The notes beneath the pieces were generated by a model. The model was not told the DNA's origin. It saw nothing but the letters and a program-made list of their open reading frames with translations, and did no database searches. The position numbers and the translations under genes are program-made. From contig CAWHZU010000001.1 of NCBI GenBank assembly GCA_963833885.1, positions 1-64,000 on the forward strand: 64,000 bases of DNA. The letters run 5' to 3'. This document shows, one piece after another, positions 42,120-50,919 of this stretch. The first letter of the stretch is position 1, and the number at the start of each line of letters is the position of its first letter. The DNA is from JASHPR01 sp963833885 (GTDB lineage Bacteria; Actinomycetota; Actinomycetes; Streptosporangiales; Streptosporangiaceae).

Positions 42120-42800
42120 ATGACGGACGAGTCGTCAGACAACGACCTGGCTTGGTGGATGCCGCCCGACCGGCCCGACCCCGCAGAGCATGAAGACATC
42201 ATCGAACTGGGCCCGGTGGACGCGACGCGGCCGATCGGGCCGATGAGCCTGCGCAATCCCGCGCGCCGTCCCTACCTACTCGCCGGGGTTGCGGCGGCCG
42301 CGCTGCTGGCCGGCGGGGGCGCGGCTCTTGCCGCGGGCAGCTCGGGAACCCCGGCCGCCGCGCAGAACGCGGTGACCGCCACACCGGTCCCGGTTGCATC
42401 TGCCGGACGGGCCGGAACGCGGCACCACTTCCACTCCCGGTTCGGCCTTGGCGGGTCGGGCATGCTGCACGGCCAGTTCGTGATCGCCAAGTCCGGGGGT
42501 GGCTACCAGACCGTCGACGTGCAGGACGGACAGGTCACGGCCGTGAGCACCACGTCGATCACGCTGAAGAGCTCGGACGGCTTCACAAAGACCTACGTGG
42601 TCACGAGCTCCACGACGGTGGACGCGCAGCGCGACGGAATCGGCTCGGTGAAGGTCGGCAACCAGGCTTCGGTGTTTGCGACGGTCAGCGGCAGCACCGT
42701 CACAGCGACGAACGTCGCCGACATGACACTGCTGCAGCAGGATCACCAGGGATTCGGGAACTGGCAGGGATCCGGCGGCGGTGGCGCACAGCCCGGATGA
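42120..42800 (+). CDS. Membrane-anchored protein with DUF5666-like outer domain
   Basis: 226 residues: acidic N-terminus, one membrane segment at about 52-73 ('LLAGVAAAALLAGGGAALAA'), then an exported beta-rich domain with 'GQFVIAKSGGGYQTVDVQDG', 'VTAVSTTSITLKSSDGFTKT', and 'VKVGNQASVFATVSGSTVTA'. This pattern is that of the OB-like DUF5666 domain in secreted actinobacterial proteins. Role unknown. The ATG at 42120 follows GGAAGGAG by 9 bases. Confidence 0.75.
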   Translation: MTDESSDNDLAWWMPPDRPDPAEHEDIIELGPVDATRPIGPMSLRNPARRPYLLAGVAAAALLAGGGAALAAGSSGTPAAAQNAVTATPVPVASAGRAGTRHHFHSRFGLGGSGMLHGQFVIAKSGGGYQTVDVQDGQVTAVSTTSITLKSSDGFTKTYVVTSSTTVDAQRDGIGSVKVGNQASVFATVSGSTVTATNVADMTLLQQDHQGFGNWQGSGGGGAQPG

Positions 42801-42948
42801 GCGAGACCGCCGGGTACCGCGTTAGCGCCTCTGGGACCCTGCTCGCCCAGCTACCGGGCCGGGTCCCAGCACCAGCCGGCGTTTCCAGGTCAGGGCCGGA
42901 CCACCGGTCAGTCATGGATGTCAGACCCGTGCTGCACAATCTGGTGAT

Positions 42949-44730
42949 GTGCGGGTAGCTGTCGCGCCGGGGCCCATGACGACGAATGGGGAGCCGGCTG
43001 GGGGCCTGCTGTGCGAGCTCTCGGCCGACGGCAGCCAGTCTGGGCGTCGCGTAACGGCCACCGATCTTTGCCGGGCAGTGGCCGAGTATGAGCGGTCCGG
43101 TGACGGCAGCATCCGGTGGGTGTGGCCCAGCGGCGCCGATCTCTACCCGGCGTTGCTGCGCGGCGGAGTGCGGGTCGCGCGGTGTCACGACGTGACGCTG
43201 GCCGAGCGGCTGCTGCTGGGCCGCGATCGCCGCGCCGAGGAGCCGGCCTCGCTGGCCGCCGCCGACGCGCGGCTGCGCGGGGTGCCGGTGCCTGGCGGCC
43301 CCGCCACGGTCGCCGTCGGGCGGGAGAGCGCGCTTGGCGGCTGGCCGGGCTTGCCGGGCGGGCAGCACCGGCAGGACGCGCTGTTCGAGGCCGGGGGGAC
43401 GGAGACGGCGGACCCGCGCGCGACTCTCGACGCGCTGATCGCGGTGCACGCGGACCAGATGCGGCGGATCGCGGCCGGCGAGCACCCGGCGCGGTTCAGC
43501 GCGCTGGTGGCCGCCGAGTCCGCCGGTGAGCTGGTGGCCGCAGAGATGAGCCTCGCCGGGATGCCGTGGCGGGCCGACGTGCACGACGACGTGCTGGCGG
43601 GACTGCTCGGGCCGCGGCCGTCCGCCGCGCTGGCCGGGACCCGCCCGGCCAGGCTGACCGAGCTCGCCGGGCAGATCTCGGCGGCGCTCGGCGGGCGGCC
43701 GGTGAACCTGGACTCGCCCACCCAGCTGGTGCGCGCGCTGGCCGGCGCCGGGATCCGGGTGTCGTCGACCAGGTTCTCCGTGCTGCGCGAGATCGACCAC
43801 CCGGCGATCCCGCCGCTGCTGGAGTACAAGGAGCTGTCCCGGCTGCACGCCTCGCACGGCTGGTCCTGGCTGGACGCCTGGGTGCGGGACGGGAGGTTCC
43901 GCCCCGAGTACGTGGTGGGCGGCGTGGTGTCCGGCCGGTGGGCGTCGCGCGGCGGCGGCGCGCTGCAGATCCCGCGGGTGCTGCGCCGCGCCGTGGTGGC
44001 CGATCCCGGCTGGGTGCTGGTGGTTGCCGACGCCGCGCAGCTCGAGCCGCGTGTGCTCGCCGCGCTGGCCGGGGACCGCGCGTTCGCCGAGGCGGCGGCC
44101 GGCGGTGACCTGTATGAGGGGCTGGCCGGTGTCTTCGGCGGGGACCGGAACCAGGCCAAGAAGGCGCTGCTGTCCGCCATGTACGGCGGGGCCGGTGGCG
44201 AGGCCGGCCAGCTGCTCGCGGTGCTGCGGCGGCGTTTCCCCGCCGCGTCCGGCTACGTGGAGGCCGCGGCGCGGGCCGGCGAGGAGGGCCGGGTGGTCAG
44301 GTCCGTGCTGGGCCGGACCTGCCCGCCGCCGTCGGCCGCGTGGCGCGCGGTCACCGAGGAGTCCGGCGACGCGGAGGCCGAGCGGGACCCCGGGGCCGGC
44401 CGCGCCTCCCGGGCCCGGGGCCGGTTCACCCGCAACTTCGTGGTCCAGGCGAGCGCGGCGGACTGGGCGCTGGTGCTGCTCGCCGCGCTGCGCCGCAGGC
44501 TCGCGGCGCTGGGCGAGGCCCCGGGCGGGGCGTGGCGTCCGCAGGCCCCGCACCTTGTGTTCTTCCAGCACGACGAGGTCCTGGTGCACTGCCCCGAGGC
44601 CATGGCGCCGGACGTGGTTGCCGCCGTCGATGAGTCCGCCGCAGAGGCGGGGCGGGCAGTGTTCGGGGTGACGCAGGTGCGGTTCCCGATGACAACGGCG
44701 GTGGTCGGCTGCTACGCCGACGCGAAGTGA
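42949..44730 (+). CDS. Bifunctional 3'-5' exonuclease/DNA polymerase (family A-like)
   Basis: 593 residues. The N-terminal half corresponds to a proofreading-type exonuclease domain, and the C-terminal half to the polymerase of family A without the 5' nuclease of Pol I. Motif A is 'VLVVADAAQLEPRVLAALAG' with metal ligand D361, motif B is 'RNQAKKALLSAMYGG', motif C is 'LVFFQHDEVLVHCP' with D542. Motifs A and B diverge from those of Pol I (DYSQIELR and the Tyr-Gly of the O-helix), so activity is not certain. A Gly/Arg-rich insert of about 25 residues precedes the last block. GTG start. Confidence 0.88.
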   Translation: MRVAVAPGPMTTNGEPAGGLLCELSADGSQSGRRVTATDLCRAVAEYERSGDGSIRWVWPSGADLYPALLRGGVRVARCHDVTLAERLLLGRDRRAEEPASLAAADARLRGVPVPGGPATVAVGRESALGGWPGLPGGQHRQDALFEAGGTETADPRATLDALIAVHADQMRRIAAGEHPARFSALVAAESAGELVAAEMSLAGMPWRADVHDDVLAGLLGPRPSAALAGTRPARLTELAGQISAALGGRPVNLDSPTQLVRALAGAGIRVSSTRFSVLREIDHPAIPPLLEYKELSRLHASHGWSWLDAWVRDGRFRPEYVVGGVVSGRWASRGGGALQIPRVLRRAVVADPGWVLVVADAAQLEPRVLAALAGDRAFAEAAAGGDLYEGLAGVFGGDRNQAKKALLSAMYGGAGGEAGQLLAVLRRRFPAASGYVEAAARAGEEGRVVRSVLGRTCPPPSAAWRAVTEESGDAEAERDPGAGRASRARGRFTRNFVVQASAADWALVLLAALRRRLAALGEAPGGAWRPQAPHLVFFQHDEVLVHCPEAMAPDVVAAVDESAAEAGRAVFGVTQVRFPMTTAVVGCYADAK

Positions 44731-44764
44731 GTTGCGCCGGCCCGGTCCGGCGTGATCACCTGCC

Positions 44765-45562
44765 GTGGTGAGTCTCGACGCGGCCGCGGTTCTGTCCGAG
44801 TACGACGCGCAGGTGCGGCGCGGTCTGTACTCGGACGGTTCCGGCGCGCTCGGTGAGCGGGCCGGGCCGGTCGTCCGCTGGTCCATGGTCGGCGGCGAGG
44901 GCTGGTCCGGTGTCGCCTGGTCCGACCTGGGCGCCGGCACGGCCGACGCAGTCATCGCGGAGCAGGTCGCGTACTTCGCCGGCCTCGGTGAGCAGTTCGA
45001 GTGGAAGACCTACAGCTACGACCAGCCGCCCGATCTGGGCGAGCGGCTGCTCGCCGCCGGATTCGTCGCGGAGGACGCCGAGGCGCTCATGGTGGCGGAC
45101 GCCGGGCAGATCGCCGGGCACGATGGCGCTGGCGGCGCGCTGCCCGACGGCGTGCGGCTCGTCCCGGTCACCGACGAGGCCGGCATCGAGCTCATGATCG
45201 AGGTGTCCGACCGGGTGTTCGGCCCCGACCCGCAGCTGCGCCACTCGCTGCTCGGGCACCTGCGCAGATCGCCCGAGTTCATGGTGCTGGTGCTGGCGAT
45301 GGCAGGTGACACCCCGGTCTGCTCGGCGAGGGTTTCCTTCGACTCCACCGACTTTGCCGGGCTCTGGGGCGGCGGCACCCTGCCGGAGTGGCGCGGCCGC
45401 GGGATCTACCGGGCCATGGTCGGCTACCGGGCCCGGCTCGCGGCGGCGCGCGGCTACCGGTACCTGCAGGTGGACGCCTCGCCGATGAGCCGCCCGATCC
45501 TGGAGCGACTCGGCTTCACCTGCCTCGCCATGACCACCCCGTACGTCTGGTCGCCAAGCTGA
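44765..45562 (+). CDS. GNAT family N-acetyltransferase
   Basis: 265 residues. The acetyl-CoA-binding motif A is 'GGGTLPEWRGRGIYRAMVGY' (Q/R-x-x-G-x-G/A type) near residue 205, followed by 'LAAARGYRYLQVDASPMSRP' and 'LERLGF'. The N-terminal 130 residues form a separate domain seen in two-domain GNATs. Substrate unknown. It begins 34 bases after the polymerase gene with GTG (44765 or 44768). Confidence 0.85.
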   Translation: MVSLDAAAVLSEYDAQVRRGLYSDGSGALGERAGPVVRWSMVGGEGWSGVAWSDLGAGTADAVIAEQVAYFAGLGEQFEWKTYSYDQPPDLGERLLAAGFVAEDAEALMVADAGQIAGHDGAGGALPDGVRLVPVTDEAGIELMIEVSDRVFGPDPQLRHSLLGHLRRSPEFMVLVLAMAGDTPVCSARVSFDSTDFAGLWGGGTLPEWRGRGIYRAMVGYRARLAAARGYRYLQVDASPMSRPILERLGFTCLAMTTPYVWSPS

Positions 45563-45637
45563 GAAGCTGTCGACCTTCCCGGCCGGGCCGCAGAGCAGTA
45601 AGAACTTTGGGTAACGTTCCCAACCGCGGAGGGCGCC

Positions 45638-47185
45638 ATGGATCGGCCCGGCATCAAGGACGCCGAAGTTCGGGTCGGTGCGCACCTTCCCCGGCTGCGG
45701 CCCACCGCGTCGGCCGACGGCGTGCCGCTGCCCGCCTGGCTGATCGCGGCCGCCCTGGTTGCGCTGGAGCTCGCGGTCAGCGGCAGATACGGCTTCATGC
45801 AGGACGAGCTGTACTTCATCGAGGCCGGGCGGCATCTCGCCTTCGGCTACGTGGACCAGCCGCCGCTCGCCCCGCTGCTGACCAGGATCGTCACCAGCGT
45901 GCTCGGGGTGAGCCCGACCGCGGTCCGGATCATCCCCGCGCTCGCGGGCGGCGCCGTCGTCGTCATCGCGGCCCGGTGCGCCGCGCTGTTCGGTGCGGGC
46001 AGGTTCGGGCGGGTGCTGGCCGCGCTGACCACCGCGTGCGCCCCGGTCATCTTCACCTCCGTGCACGTGGACAACACCACCCCGCTGGACCTGCTCTTGT
46101 GGGCGGCCGTCGTGCTCTGCGTGGCCACCGCGCTGCTGCGCGGCCGGCCGCGGTGGTGGCTTGGTGCCGGAGTCGCCGCCGGGCTCGGGCTGGAGAACGA
46201 CAACCTGATGCTGCTCCTGCTGGCCGGGATCGCCATCGGCGTGCTGGTCTCCTCCGCGCATCGCCAGGTCCTGCGCACGCGGTGGCCATGGCTCGGCGCC
46301 GTCATCGCCGCCGTCATCTGGGCCCCGAACCTGGTCTGGGAGGCGGCCAACGGCTGGCCGCAGCTGGCCATGGCGGCGGCACTGCGCAGCGAGAACAACT
46401 CAGCCGGCGACTACGCCGCCGCCCTGCCAATCCAGCTGGCGTACGTCGGGCTGCTGGTGACGCCCGTCGTCATCGCCGGATTCGTGCGCCTGTGGCGGAC
46501 CGCAGACCTGCGGTTCATCGCGGTCGCGGCCACGCTCGTGCTGGTCTACGTGGTGGCCTGGATACCCGGCAAGGGGTACTACGCCGACGGCATGGCCCCG
46601 GCCGTGCTCGCGGCCGGCTCCGCAGCGGCCGAGCAGTGGATCGCCCGGGGCCGCCGACCCAGGGTGCGCACGGCGCTGCTGATCGCCGCGTCCCTGGTCG
46701 GCCTCGTCCTGCTGCCGGATGCCCTGCCCGTCGTGCCGGTCACTACCGTGCATACGCTGTCCGCCACGGCGCAGCAGAGCTCTGACCTCGGCGACACTAT
46801 CGGCTGGCCGCAGCTCACTCGCGCGGTCGCGGCGCAGGACGCCGCGCTGGCCAGGGCTGGCCACCCGCCCACCGCCATCTTCACCGGGTACTACGGCGAG
46901 GCGGCGGCGCTCGGCGTCCTCGGCGCCGGCTATCACCTGCCGCCGGTGCTATCCGGGCACAACGCCTACTGGATGTGGGGCCCCGGCAGGGCAGCCGACA
47001 CCACGGTTCTCGTCGTAGACGCCCTCGGCCGGCTGCGTCCGTACTTCGCGAGCTGCCGGCTGCTGACCACCTACCACGCGCCCTACCACGTCCAGAACAA
47101 CTGGACCCCGCTGCAGATCGGGGTGTGCGTCGGCCCAGACGCCGGCTGGCCGCAGCTGTGGCCGCGGCTCAAGCACTACGGCTGA
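45638..47185 (+). CDS. GT39-like membrane glycosyltransferase
   Basis: 515 residues, about ten membrane segments. The first outer loop holds 'GFMQDELYFIEAGRHLAFGY' and 'VDQPPLAP', the Asp-Glu-containing loop of the protein O-mannosyltransferase/ArnT group (dolichyl/polyprenyl-phosphate sugar donors). 'NDNLMLLLLAGIAIGVL' and 'WIPGKGYYADGMAPAVLAAG' are further family features, and a soluble outer domain ends the protein. Acceptor unknown. The ATG at 45638 follows GGAGGG by 5 bases. Confidence 0.82.
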   Translation: MDRPGIKDAEVRVGAHLPRLRPTASADGVPLPAWLIAAALVALELAVSGRYGFMQDELYFIEAGRHLAFGYVDQPPLAPLLTRIVTSVLGVSPTAVRIIPALAGGAVVVIAARCAALFGAGRFGRVLAALTTACAPVIFTSVHVDNTTPLDLLLWAAVVLCVATALLRGRPRWWLGAGVAAGLGLENDNLMLLLLAGIAIGVLVSSAHRQVLRTRWPWLGAVIAAVIWAPNLVWEAANGWPQLAMAAALRSENNSAGDYAAALPIQLAYVGLLVTPVVIAGFVRLWRTADLRFIAVAATLVLVYVVAWIPGKGYYADGMAPAVLAAGSAAAEQWIARGRRPRVRTALLIAASLVGLVLLPDALPVVPVTTVHTLSATAQQSSDLGDTIGWPQLTRAVAAQDAALARAGHPPTAIFTGYYGEAAALGVLGAGYHLPPVLSGHNAYWMWGPGRAADTTVLVVDALGRLRPYFASCRLLTTYHAPYHVQNNWTPLQIGVCVGPDAGWPQLWPRLKHYG

Positions 47186-47206
47186 GCCCGGCAGCGCGGG
47201 AGGTAC

Positions 47207-47626
47207 CTAACTCGCCGGGGTCGGCTGCGCGACCGGCGGCACTTCAGCGGTGCAGTACATGCAGCGGGTGGCCTTGATCGGGATGCTCTGCAGGCACTCG
47301 GGGCAGTCCCGCTCGGTCGCATCCTTCTTGCGGGCCGCGATCGCGGTGATCCTGGTCGACGGGGCAATCACGAGGAAGTAGATCACCAGTGCGATGATCA
47401 CGAACGCCAGAACCGCGTTGATGAAGCTGCCGTAGAGGAAGTGGCTCTTGTTGACGGTGAAGGACAGCGAGGCAAAGTTCGGCTTGCCCCCGATGGCTGC
47501 GATGAGCGGCGTGATGATGTCCGCGATCAGCGCCTGGATCACCGTGTTGAACGCGACGCCGATGACGACGGCCACGGCAAGGTCGATGAGATTGCCGCGG
47601 AACAAGAACTGCCTGAAGCCCTTCAC
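47207..47626 (-). CDS. mscL: Large-conductance mechanosensitive channel with a zinc-ribbon tail
   Basis: 139 residues. The MscL core is plain: 'GNLIDLAVAVVIGVAFNTVI' (TM1), 'LYGSFINAVLAFVIIALVIY' (TM2). It opens under membrane tension to release solutes in hypo-osmotic shock. The C-terminus departs from the usual helical bundle: C108-x2-C111 and C122-x2-C125 ('DCPECLQSIPIKATRCMYC') form a probable zinc ribbon, after a basic stretch. This addition is present in some actinobacterial MscL proteins. AGGGAGG-type ribosome-binding site upstream of the ATG. Confidence 0.93.
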   Translation of the reverse strand: MKGFRQFLFRGNLIDLAVAVVIGVAFNTVIQALIADIITPLIAAIGGKPNFASLSFTVNKSHFLYGSFINAVLAFVIIALVIYFLVIAPSTRITAIAARKKDATERDCPECLQSIPIKATRCMYCTAEVPPVAQPTPAS

Positions 47627-47768
47627 AGATCCTCCCTGGTAGTTCCAGCCGTCGGATGACCGACCGTTGCCCGGGACGTTACCAACGGAGTGCCCCGTTC
47701 CGGAACGGTTCGCAGCTCACTGCGGAAAATGTGATGTGCTGCACCGGGCTGGGCCGGGACCATGGGTT

Positions 47769-48617
47769 ATGACCTGGACGCTGACCGGAAACCTGGACGA
47801 CTACCTCGCGATCGCTGGCGGGTTTCTGCGCTCACGCCCGGTACAGAACACGATCCAGCTCGTCGCGCTCGACTCGCTCAGGGCCCGCGGACCCTCCGCC
47901 TTCGGCGACGTCGCGCCGCTGTTCGGCTGGTGGCAGCCGGCGGCCGGCCCGGTCACCGCCGCCCTGATGCACACCCCGCCGTACCCGGTCCTGCTGACCC
48001 GGCTGCCCGCGAACTCGGCCGGGGACCTGGCCGAGGCGCTGGCCGGCCGCGGCAGGCAGCTGCCAGGGGTCAACGGGGAACGCGGTGACGCAGAGGCGTT
48101 CGCCGCCGCGTCGTCCAGCCTGACCGGCGCGAGCTGGCGGGTATTCCGCCGCTCCCGGCTGTTCCAGCTCGGGCAGCTCACGCCGCCTGATCCGCCCCCG
48201 CCAGGCGCCGCCCGGGTCGCCACCGCCGCCGACCGCGGGTTGCTCGAGCCGTGGCTCGACGCGTTCCGGCGGGAACTGGCCGACCTCGGCGAACCTGGCA
48301 GGGGGATGGTCGAGGACCGGATCAGCTATGGCGGCCTGACCCTGTGGGAGGTCGGCGGAGCGGCGGTCTCGCTGGCCGGGTGCTCGCGCCCGGTCGAGGG
48401 TGTGGTCCGCCTCGGGCCGGTCTATACACCGCCGGAGCACCGCGGGCGCGGCTACGGCGGGGCGGTCACCGCCGCGGTCAGCCGGGCCTCGCTCGGCGCG
48501 GGCGCTGCGTACCTGGTCCTGTTCACCGACCTGGCGAATCCGACCAGCAACGCCCTATACCGCCGTCTCGGATACCGGCCGGTCGAGGATCGGCTGGTGC
48601 TCGAATTCGAACCCTAG
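47769..48617 (+). CDS. GNAT family N-acetyltransferase
   Basis: 282 residues. The C-terminal GNAT domain has 'VYTPPEHRGRGYGGAVTAAV' (acetyl-CoA loop) and 'YLVLFTDLANPTSNALYRRL' followed by 'GYRPVED', a typical end. The N-terminal half (1-150) is a degenerate second GNAT module. Substrate unknown. The ATG at 47769 is chosen, since residues upstream in the same frame do not look coding. Confidence 0.82.
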   Translation: MTWTLTGNLDDYLAIAGGFLRSRPVQNTIQLVALDSLRARGPSAFGDVAPLFGWWQPAAGPVTAALMHTPPYPVLLTRLPANSAGDLAEALAGRGRQLPGVNGERGDAEAFAAASSSLTGASWRVFRRSRLFQLGQLTPPDPPPPGAARVATAADRGLLEPWLDAFRRELADLGEPGRGMVEDRISYGGLTLWEVGGAAVSLAGCSRPVEGVVRLGPVYTPPEHRGRGYGGAVTAAVSRASLGAGAAYLVLFTDLANPTSNALYRRLGYRPVEDRLVLEFEP

Positions 48618-48823
48618 GTCCCGCCTAGAAAGAAAACCAGGGATCACCCCGTCCAAAACGCCTCTCGCATCCGTTGAAAGCTTTGTAGTGGTACCGAAAT
48701 CCCGCTGCGGCGCCGGTGCTCGCTCACCCGCTATGGGGGCACTAAGGGGCAAAAACGGGCAGCGGCGAATCGGCAGGCATGGCACGGAGCAGGGGGCTCC
48801 GGCCAATCCGAGAGGCGGGAATC

Positions 48824-49537
48824 ATGATCTGCTCGCAGTGCGGCAACAACGTTGCCGAAGGGGCTGCGGCGTGCCCCAGGTGCGGGGCGCCGCAGAGCAC
48901 GGGTCAGGGGGCCAACGTTCGCGTGAGCGCGGTATCGGCCGAGCAAAGCGGTCCAGGCATGGCAGCCAGGCCTGGCGGGCCGTACGCGGCTGCCCCGGGC
49001 GGGCCGTACCCGGCCGGTGGGCCGGGCGGGCCGTACCCGGCCGGGCCCGGGGCGCCGGGCCGGGCGATGGGTCCCGGGGCCGCTGCCCCGGCATTCAACC
49101 TCGATCTGAAGCGGTTGACGCGCAATGACCGGATGGTCGGCGGAGCCACCATTGTGTTCGTCATTTCGCTGTTCCTGCCGTGGTTCACGGTCAGCGATGG
49201 AGTCTTCAGCGCTTCCGTCAACGGGCTCTGGCATGGCTACATGTACATCGCGCTCATTCTCGCGGTCGCGGTGCTGGCGCAGGAGGTCCTGCGCGCTGGT
49301 TTCGAGCAGCTGCCATTCAAGCTCCCGCTCGGGCATGAGCAGGCAATGCTGGTGGCAACCGCCGCGATCTTCGTGCTCACCGTTCTTTCCTTCGTGTTCA
49401 AGCCCGCGGGCGCCTCGGACGCGTTCGCGTCGGTCAACTGGGGCTGGAGCTTCGGCGCGGTCATCGGCCTGGCCGCCGCGGTCGTCGCCGTTCTCCCGCT
49501 CGGCTTGCCGTTCCTGCGGTCCCGTACCGGCAGCTGA
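48824..49537 (+). CDS. Zinc-ribbon membrane protein
   Basis: 237 residues. It begins with a zinc ribbon (C3-x2-C6 and C17-x2-C20: 'CSQCGNNVAEGAAACPRCGA'), then a Pro/Gly/Tyr-rich linker with GGPYPA repeats (55-90) and four membrane segments from about 112 to 232. Proteins of this plan are common in actinobacteria and uncharacterised. The ATG at 48824 places the ribbon at the very N-terminus, as in the family; the frame runs open upstream. Confidence 0.8.
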   Translation: MICSQCGNNVAEGAAACPRCGAPQSTGQGANVRVSAVSAEQSGPGMAARPGGPYAAAPGGPYPAGGPGGPYPAGPGAPGRAMGPGAAAPAFNLDLKRLTRNDRMVGGATIVFVISLFLPWFTVSDGVFSASVNGLWHGYMYIALILAVAVLAQEVLRAGFEQLPFKLPLGHEQAMLVATAAIFVLTVLSFVFKPAGASDAFASVNWGWSFGAVIGLAAAVVAVLPLGLPFLRSRTGS

Positions 49538-49559
49538 CGGGGGATCGGTAACGACCGGT

Positions 49560-49627
49560 CGGCCGGGGAGCCCGGGGCCGTGGCCGCCCTGGCGCGGCGC
49601 GGTTCGCTCCCCGGCCGGCCGGTGTCG
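49560..49627 (+). terminator. Long-loop hairpin after the zinc-ribbon gene
   Basis: Perfect 12-bp arms cggccggggagc (49560-49571) and gctccccggccg (49616-49627) around a GC-rich 44-base loop that can fold further. It starts 22 bases after the stop codon and separates the gene from the oxygenase pair. Confidence 0.55.
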
Positions 49628-49751
49628 GCTGCAACCGGCCAGCGTGGCGAGATGCCGGTATGAACGCCGGTGACCTGGTACGCATCGAGCCGCCGAACAA
49701 ACGGCGGCGCGTGTTGCGCCCGAGGCCGGGCCGGCCCACGCTGGAAAGACC

Positions 49752-50897
49752 ATGAAGACCGCCGGCCACAACCCCGCGCTCGACGGTCTCCCCGCGATCT
49801 TGCTGCGGGACCTCTGCGAGTGCGCCGAGTGCCGGGACGTGAGCAGCGGCCAGCGGCTGGGCAGCGTGACCGACCTGCCGGCTGACGTCTCGGTGGCCAG
49901 CGTCACCGACCTGCCGGCTGACGTCTCGGTGGCCAGCAGCGCCGTCGCGGGCGGCGCCGTCGAGGTCGTCTTCGGCCCGGACGGTCACCGGGCCGTGTTC
50001 TCCAGGGAATGGCTGGCCGAGCAGCGCCGCCCGCCCGACGACGACCGCGCCGAGCAGGCGAAGCGGCTCTGGGCCGCTGCCGATCCCGGCGTCGTGGCCG
50101 GCCTGAGCGGCCACGACTGGCCGCGCTACCTGGCCGACCCGGCGATCCGCGAGCAGTGCCTGGCGGCACTGCTGCGGGACGGGTTCTTCCTGCTCCGCGA
50201 CGTCCCCTGCCAGCCGGGAACCGTGCTGACCGTGGCCGGGAGCATGGGTTACGTCAGGGAGACCAACTACGGCCGCCTGTTCGACGTCCGGGTCGAGGCG
50301 ACACCGGCTAACCTCGCGTTCACCGGCCTGCCGATCGCCCCGCACACCGACAACCCGTACCGCGATCCGGTGCCAACGGTCCAGCTGCTGCACTGCCTGG
50401 CCAGCGCCGTCGAGGGCGGCGACTCCGGGCTCGTCGACGGCTTCAACGCCGCCGCGCTGCTGCGTGCCGCCGACCGAGCCGCGTTCCAGATCCTGACCAG
50501 GACCCCGGTGACGTTCGCTTACGCGGACGCCACGGCCGAGCTGCGCGCGACCCGGCCGATGATCGCGACCGACCCGCGCGGCAAGATCCGCGAGGTCAGG
50601 TTCAACAACCGGTCGCTGCAGCCGCTTCGCCTCGGCCGGGAAGGCTCGCCGGACGACATGGTCGCGTTCTACGCCGCGTACCGGGCGTTCGCCGAGACGA
50701 TCATCAGGCCGGACCTGATGCTGACCTTCCGGCTCGCGCCCGGCGACTGCGTCGTGTTCGACAACACCCGGATCCTGCACGCCAGGACCGGCTTCGCCGC
50801 ATCGGGCCAGCGCCACCTGCAAGGCTGCTACGCCGACCTGGACGGCGTAGCTTCCACGCTGGCCGTGCTCAGGCGGGGGAGGGAGCCCACGCGATGA
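49752..50897 (+). CDS. Fe(II)/2-oxoglutarate dioxygenase, TmpA/gamma-butyrobetaine hydroxylase-like
   Basis: 381 residues. N-terminal zinc domain as in gamma-butyrobetaine hydroxylase: C22, C24, C27 in 'LRDLCECAECRD' and probably H79. The TauD-type domain holds the iron ligands H198 and D200 ('IAPHTDNPYRDP') and H343 ('NTRILHARTGF'), and 'GQRHLQGCYADLDG' with the 2-oxoglutarate-binding Arg. Adjacent to a PhnZ/TmpB-like diiron oxygenase (22-base gap), it most resembles TmpA, which hydroxylates the carbon next to phosphorus in 2-(trimethylammonio)ethylphosphonate. Substrate is inferred from context; carnitine synthesis is the alternative. A 36-bp duplication lengthens the segment between C27 and H79. 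Confidence 0.8.
   Translation: MKTAGHNPALDGLPAILLRDLCECAECRDVSSGQRLGSVTDLPADVSVASVTDLPADVSVASSAVAGGAVEVVFGPDGHRAVFSREWLAEQRRPPDDDRAEQAKRLWAAADPGVVAGLSGHDWPRYLADPAIREQCLAALLRDGFFLLRDVPCQPGTVLTVAGSMGYVRETNYGRLFDVRVEATPANLAFTGLPIAPHTDNPYRDPVPTVQLLHCLASAVEGGDSGLVDGFNAAALLRAADRAAFQILTRTPVTFAYADATAELRATRPMIATDPRGKIREVRFNNRSLQPLRLGREGSPDDMVAFYAAYRAFAETIIRPDLMLTFRLAPGDCVVFDNTRILHARTGFAASGQRHLQGCYADLDGVASTLAVLRRGREPTR
49866..49937 (+). repeat. 36-bp in-frame tandem duplication in the dioxygenase gene
   Basis: 49866-49901 and 49902-49937 differ by one base (gtg/gtc) and each encode VTDLPADVSVAS. It lies between two zinc-ligand regions and probably forms a loop. The near identity points to a recent event. 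Confidence 0.92.
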
Positions 50898-50919
50898 GTG
50901 TCGTGCCGGAGGTGCGCAG

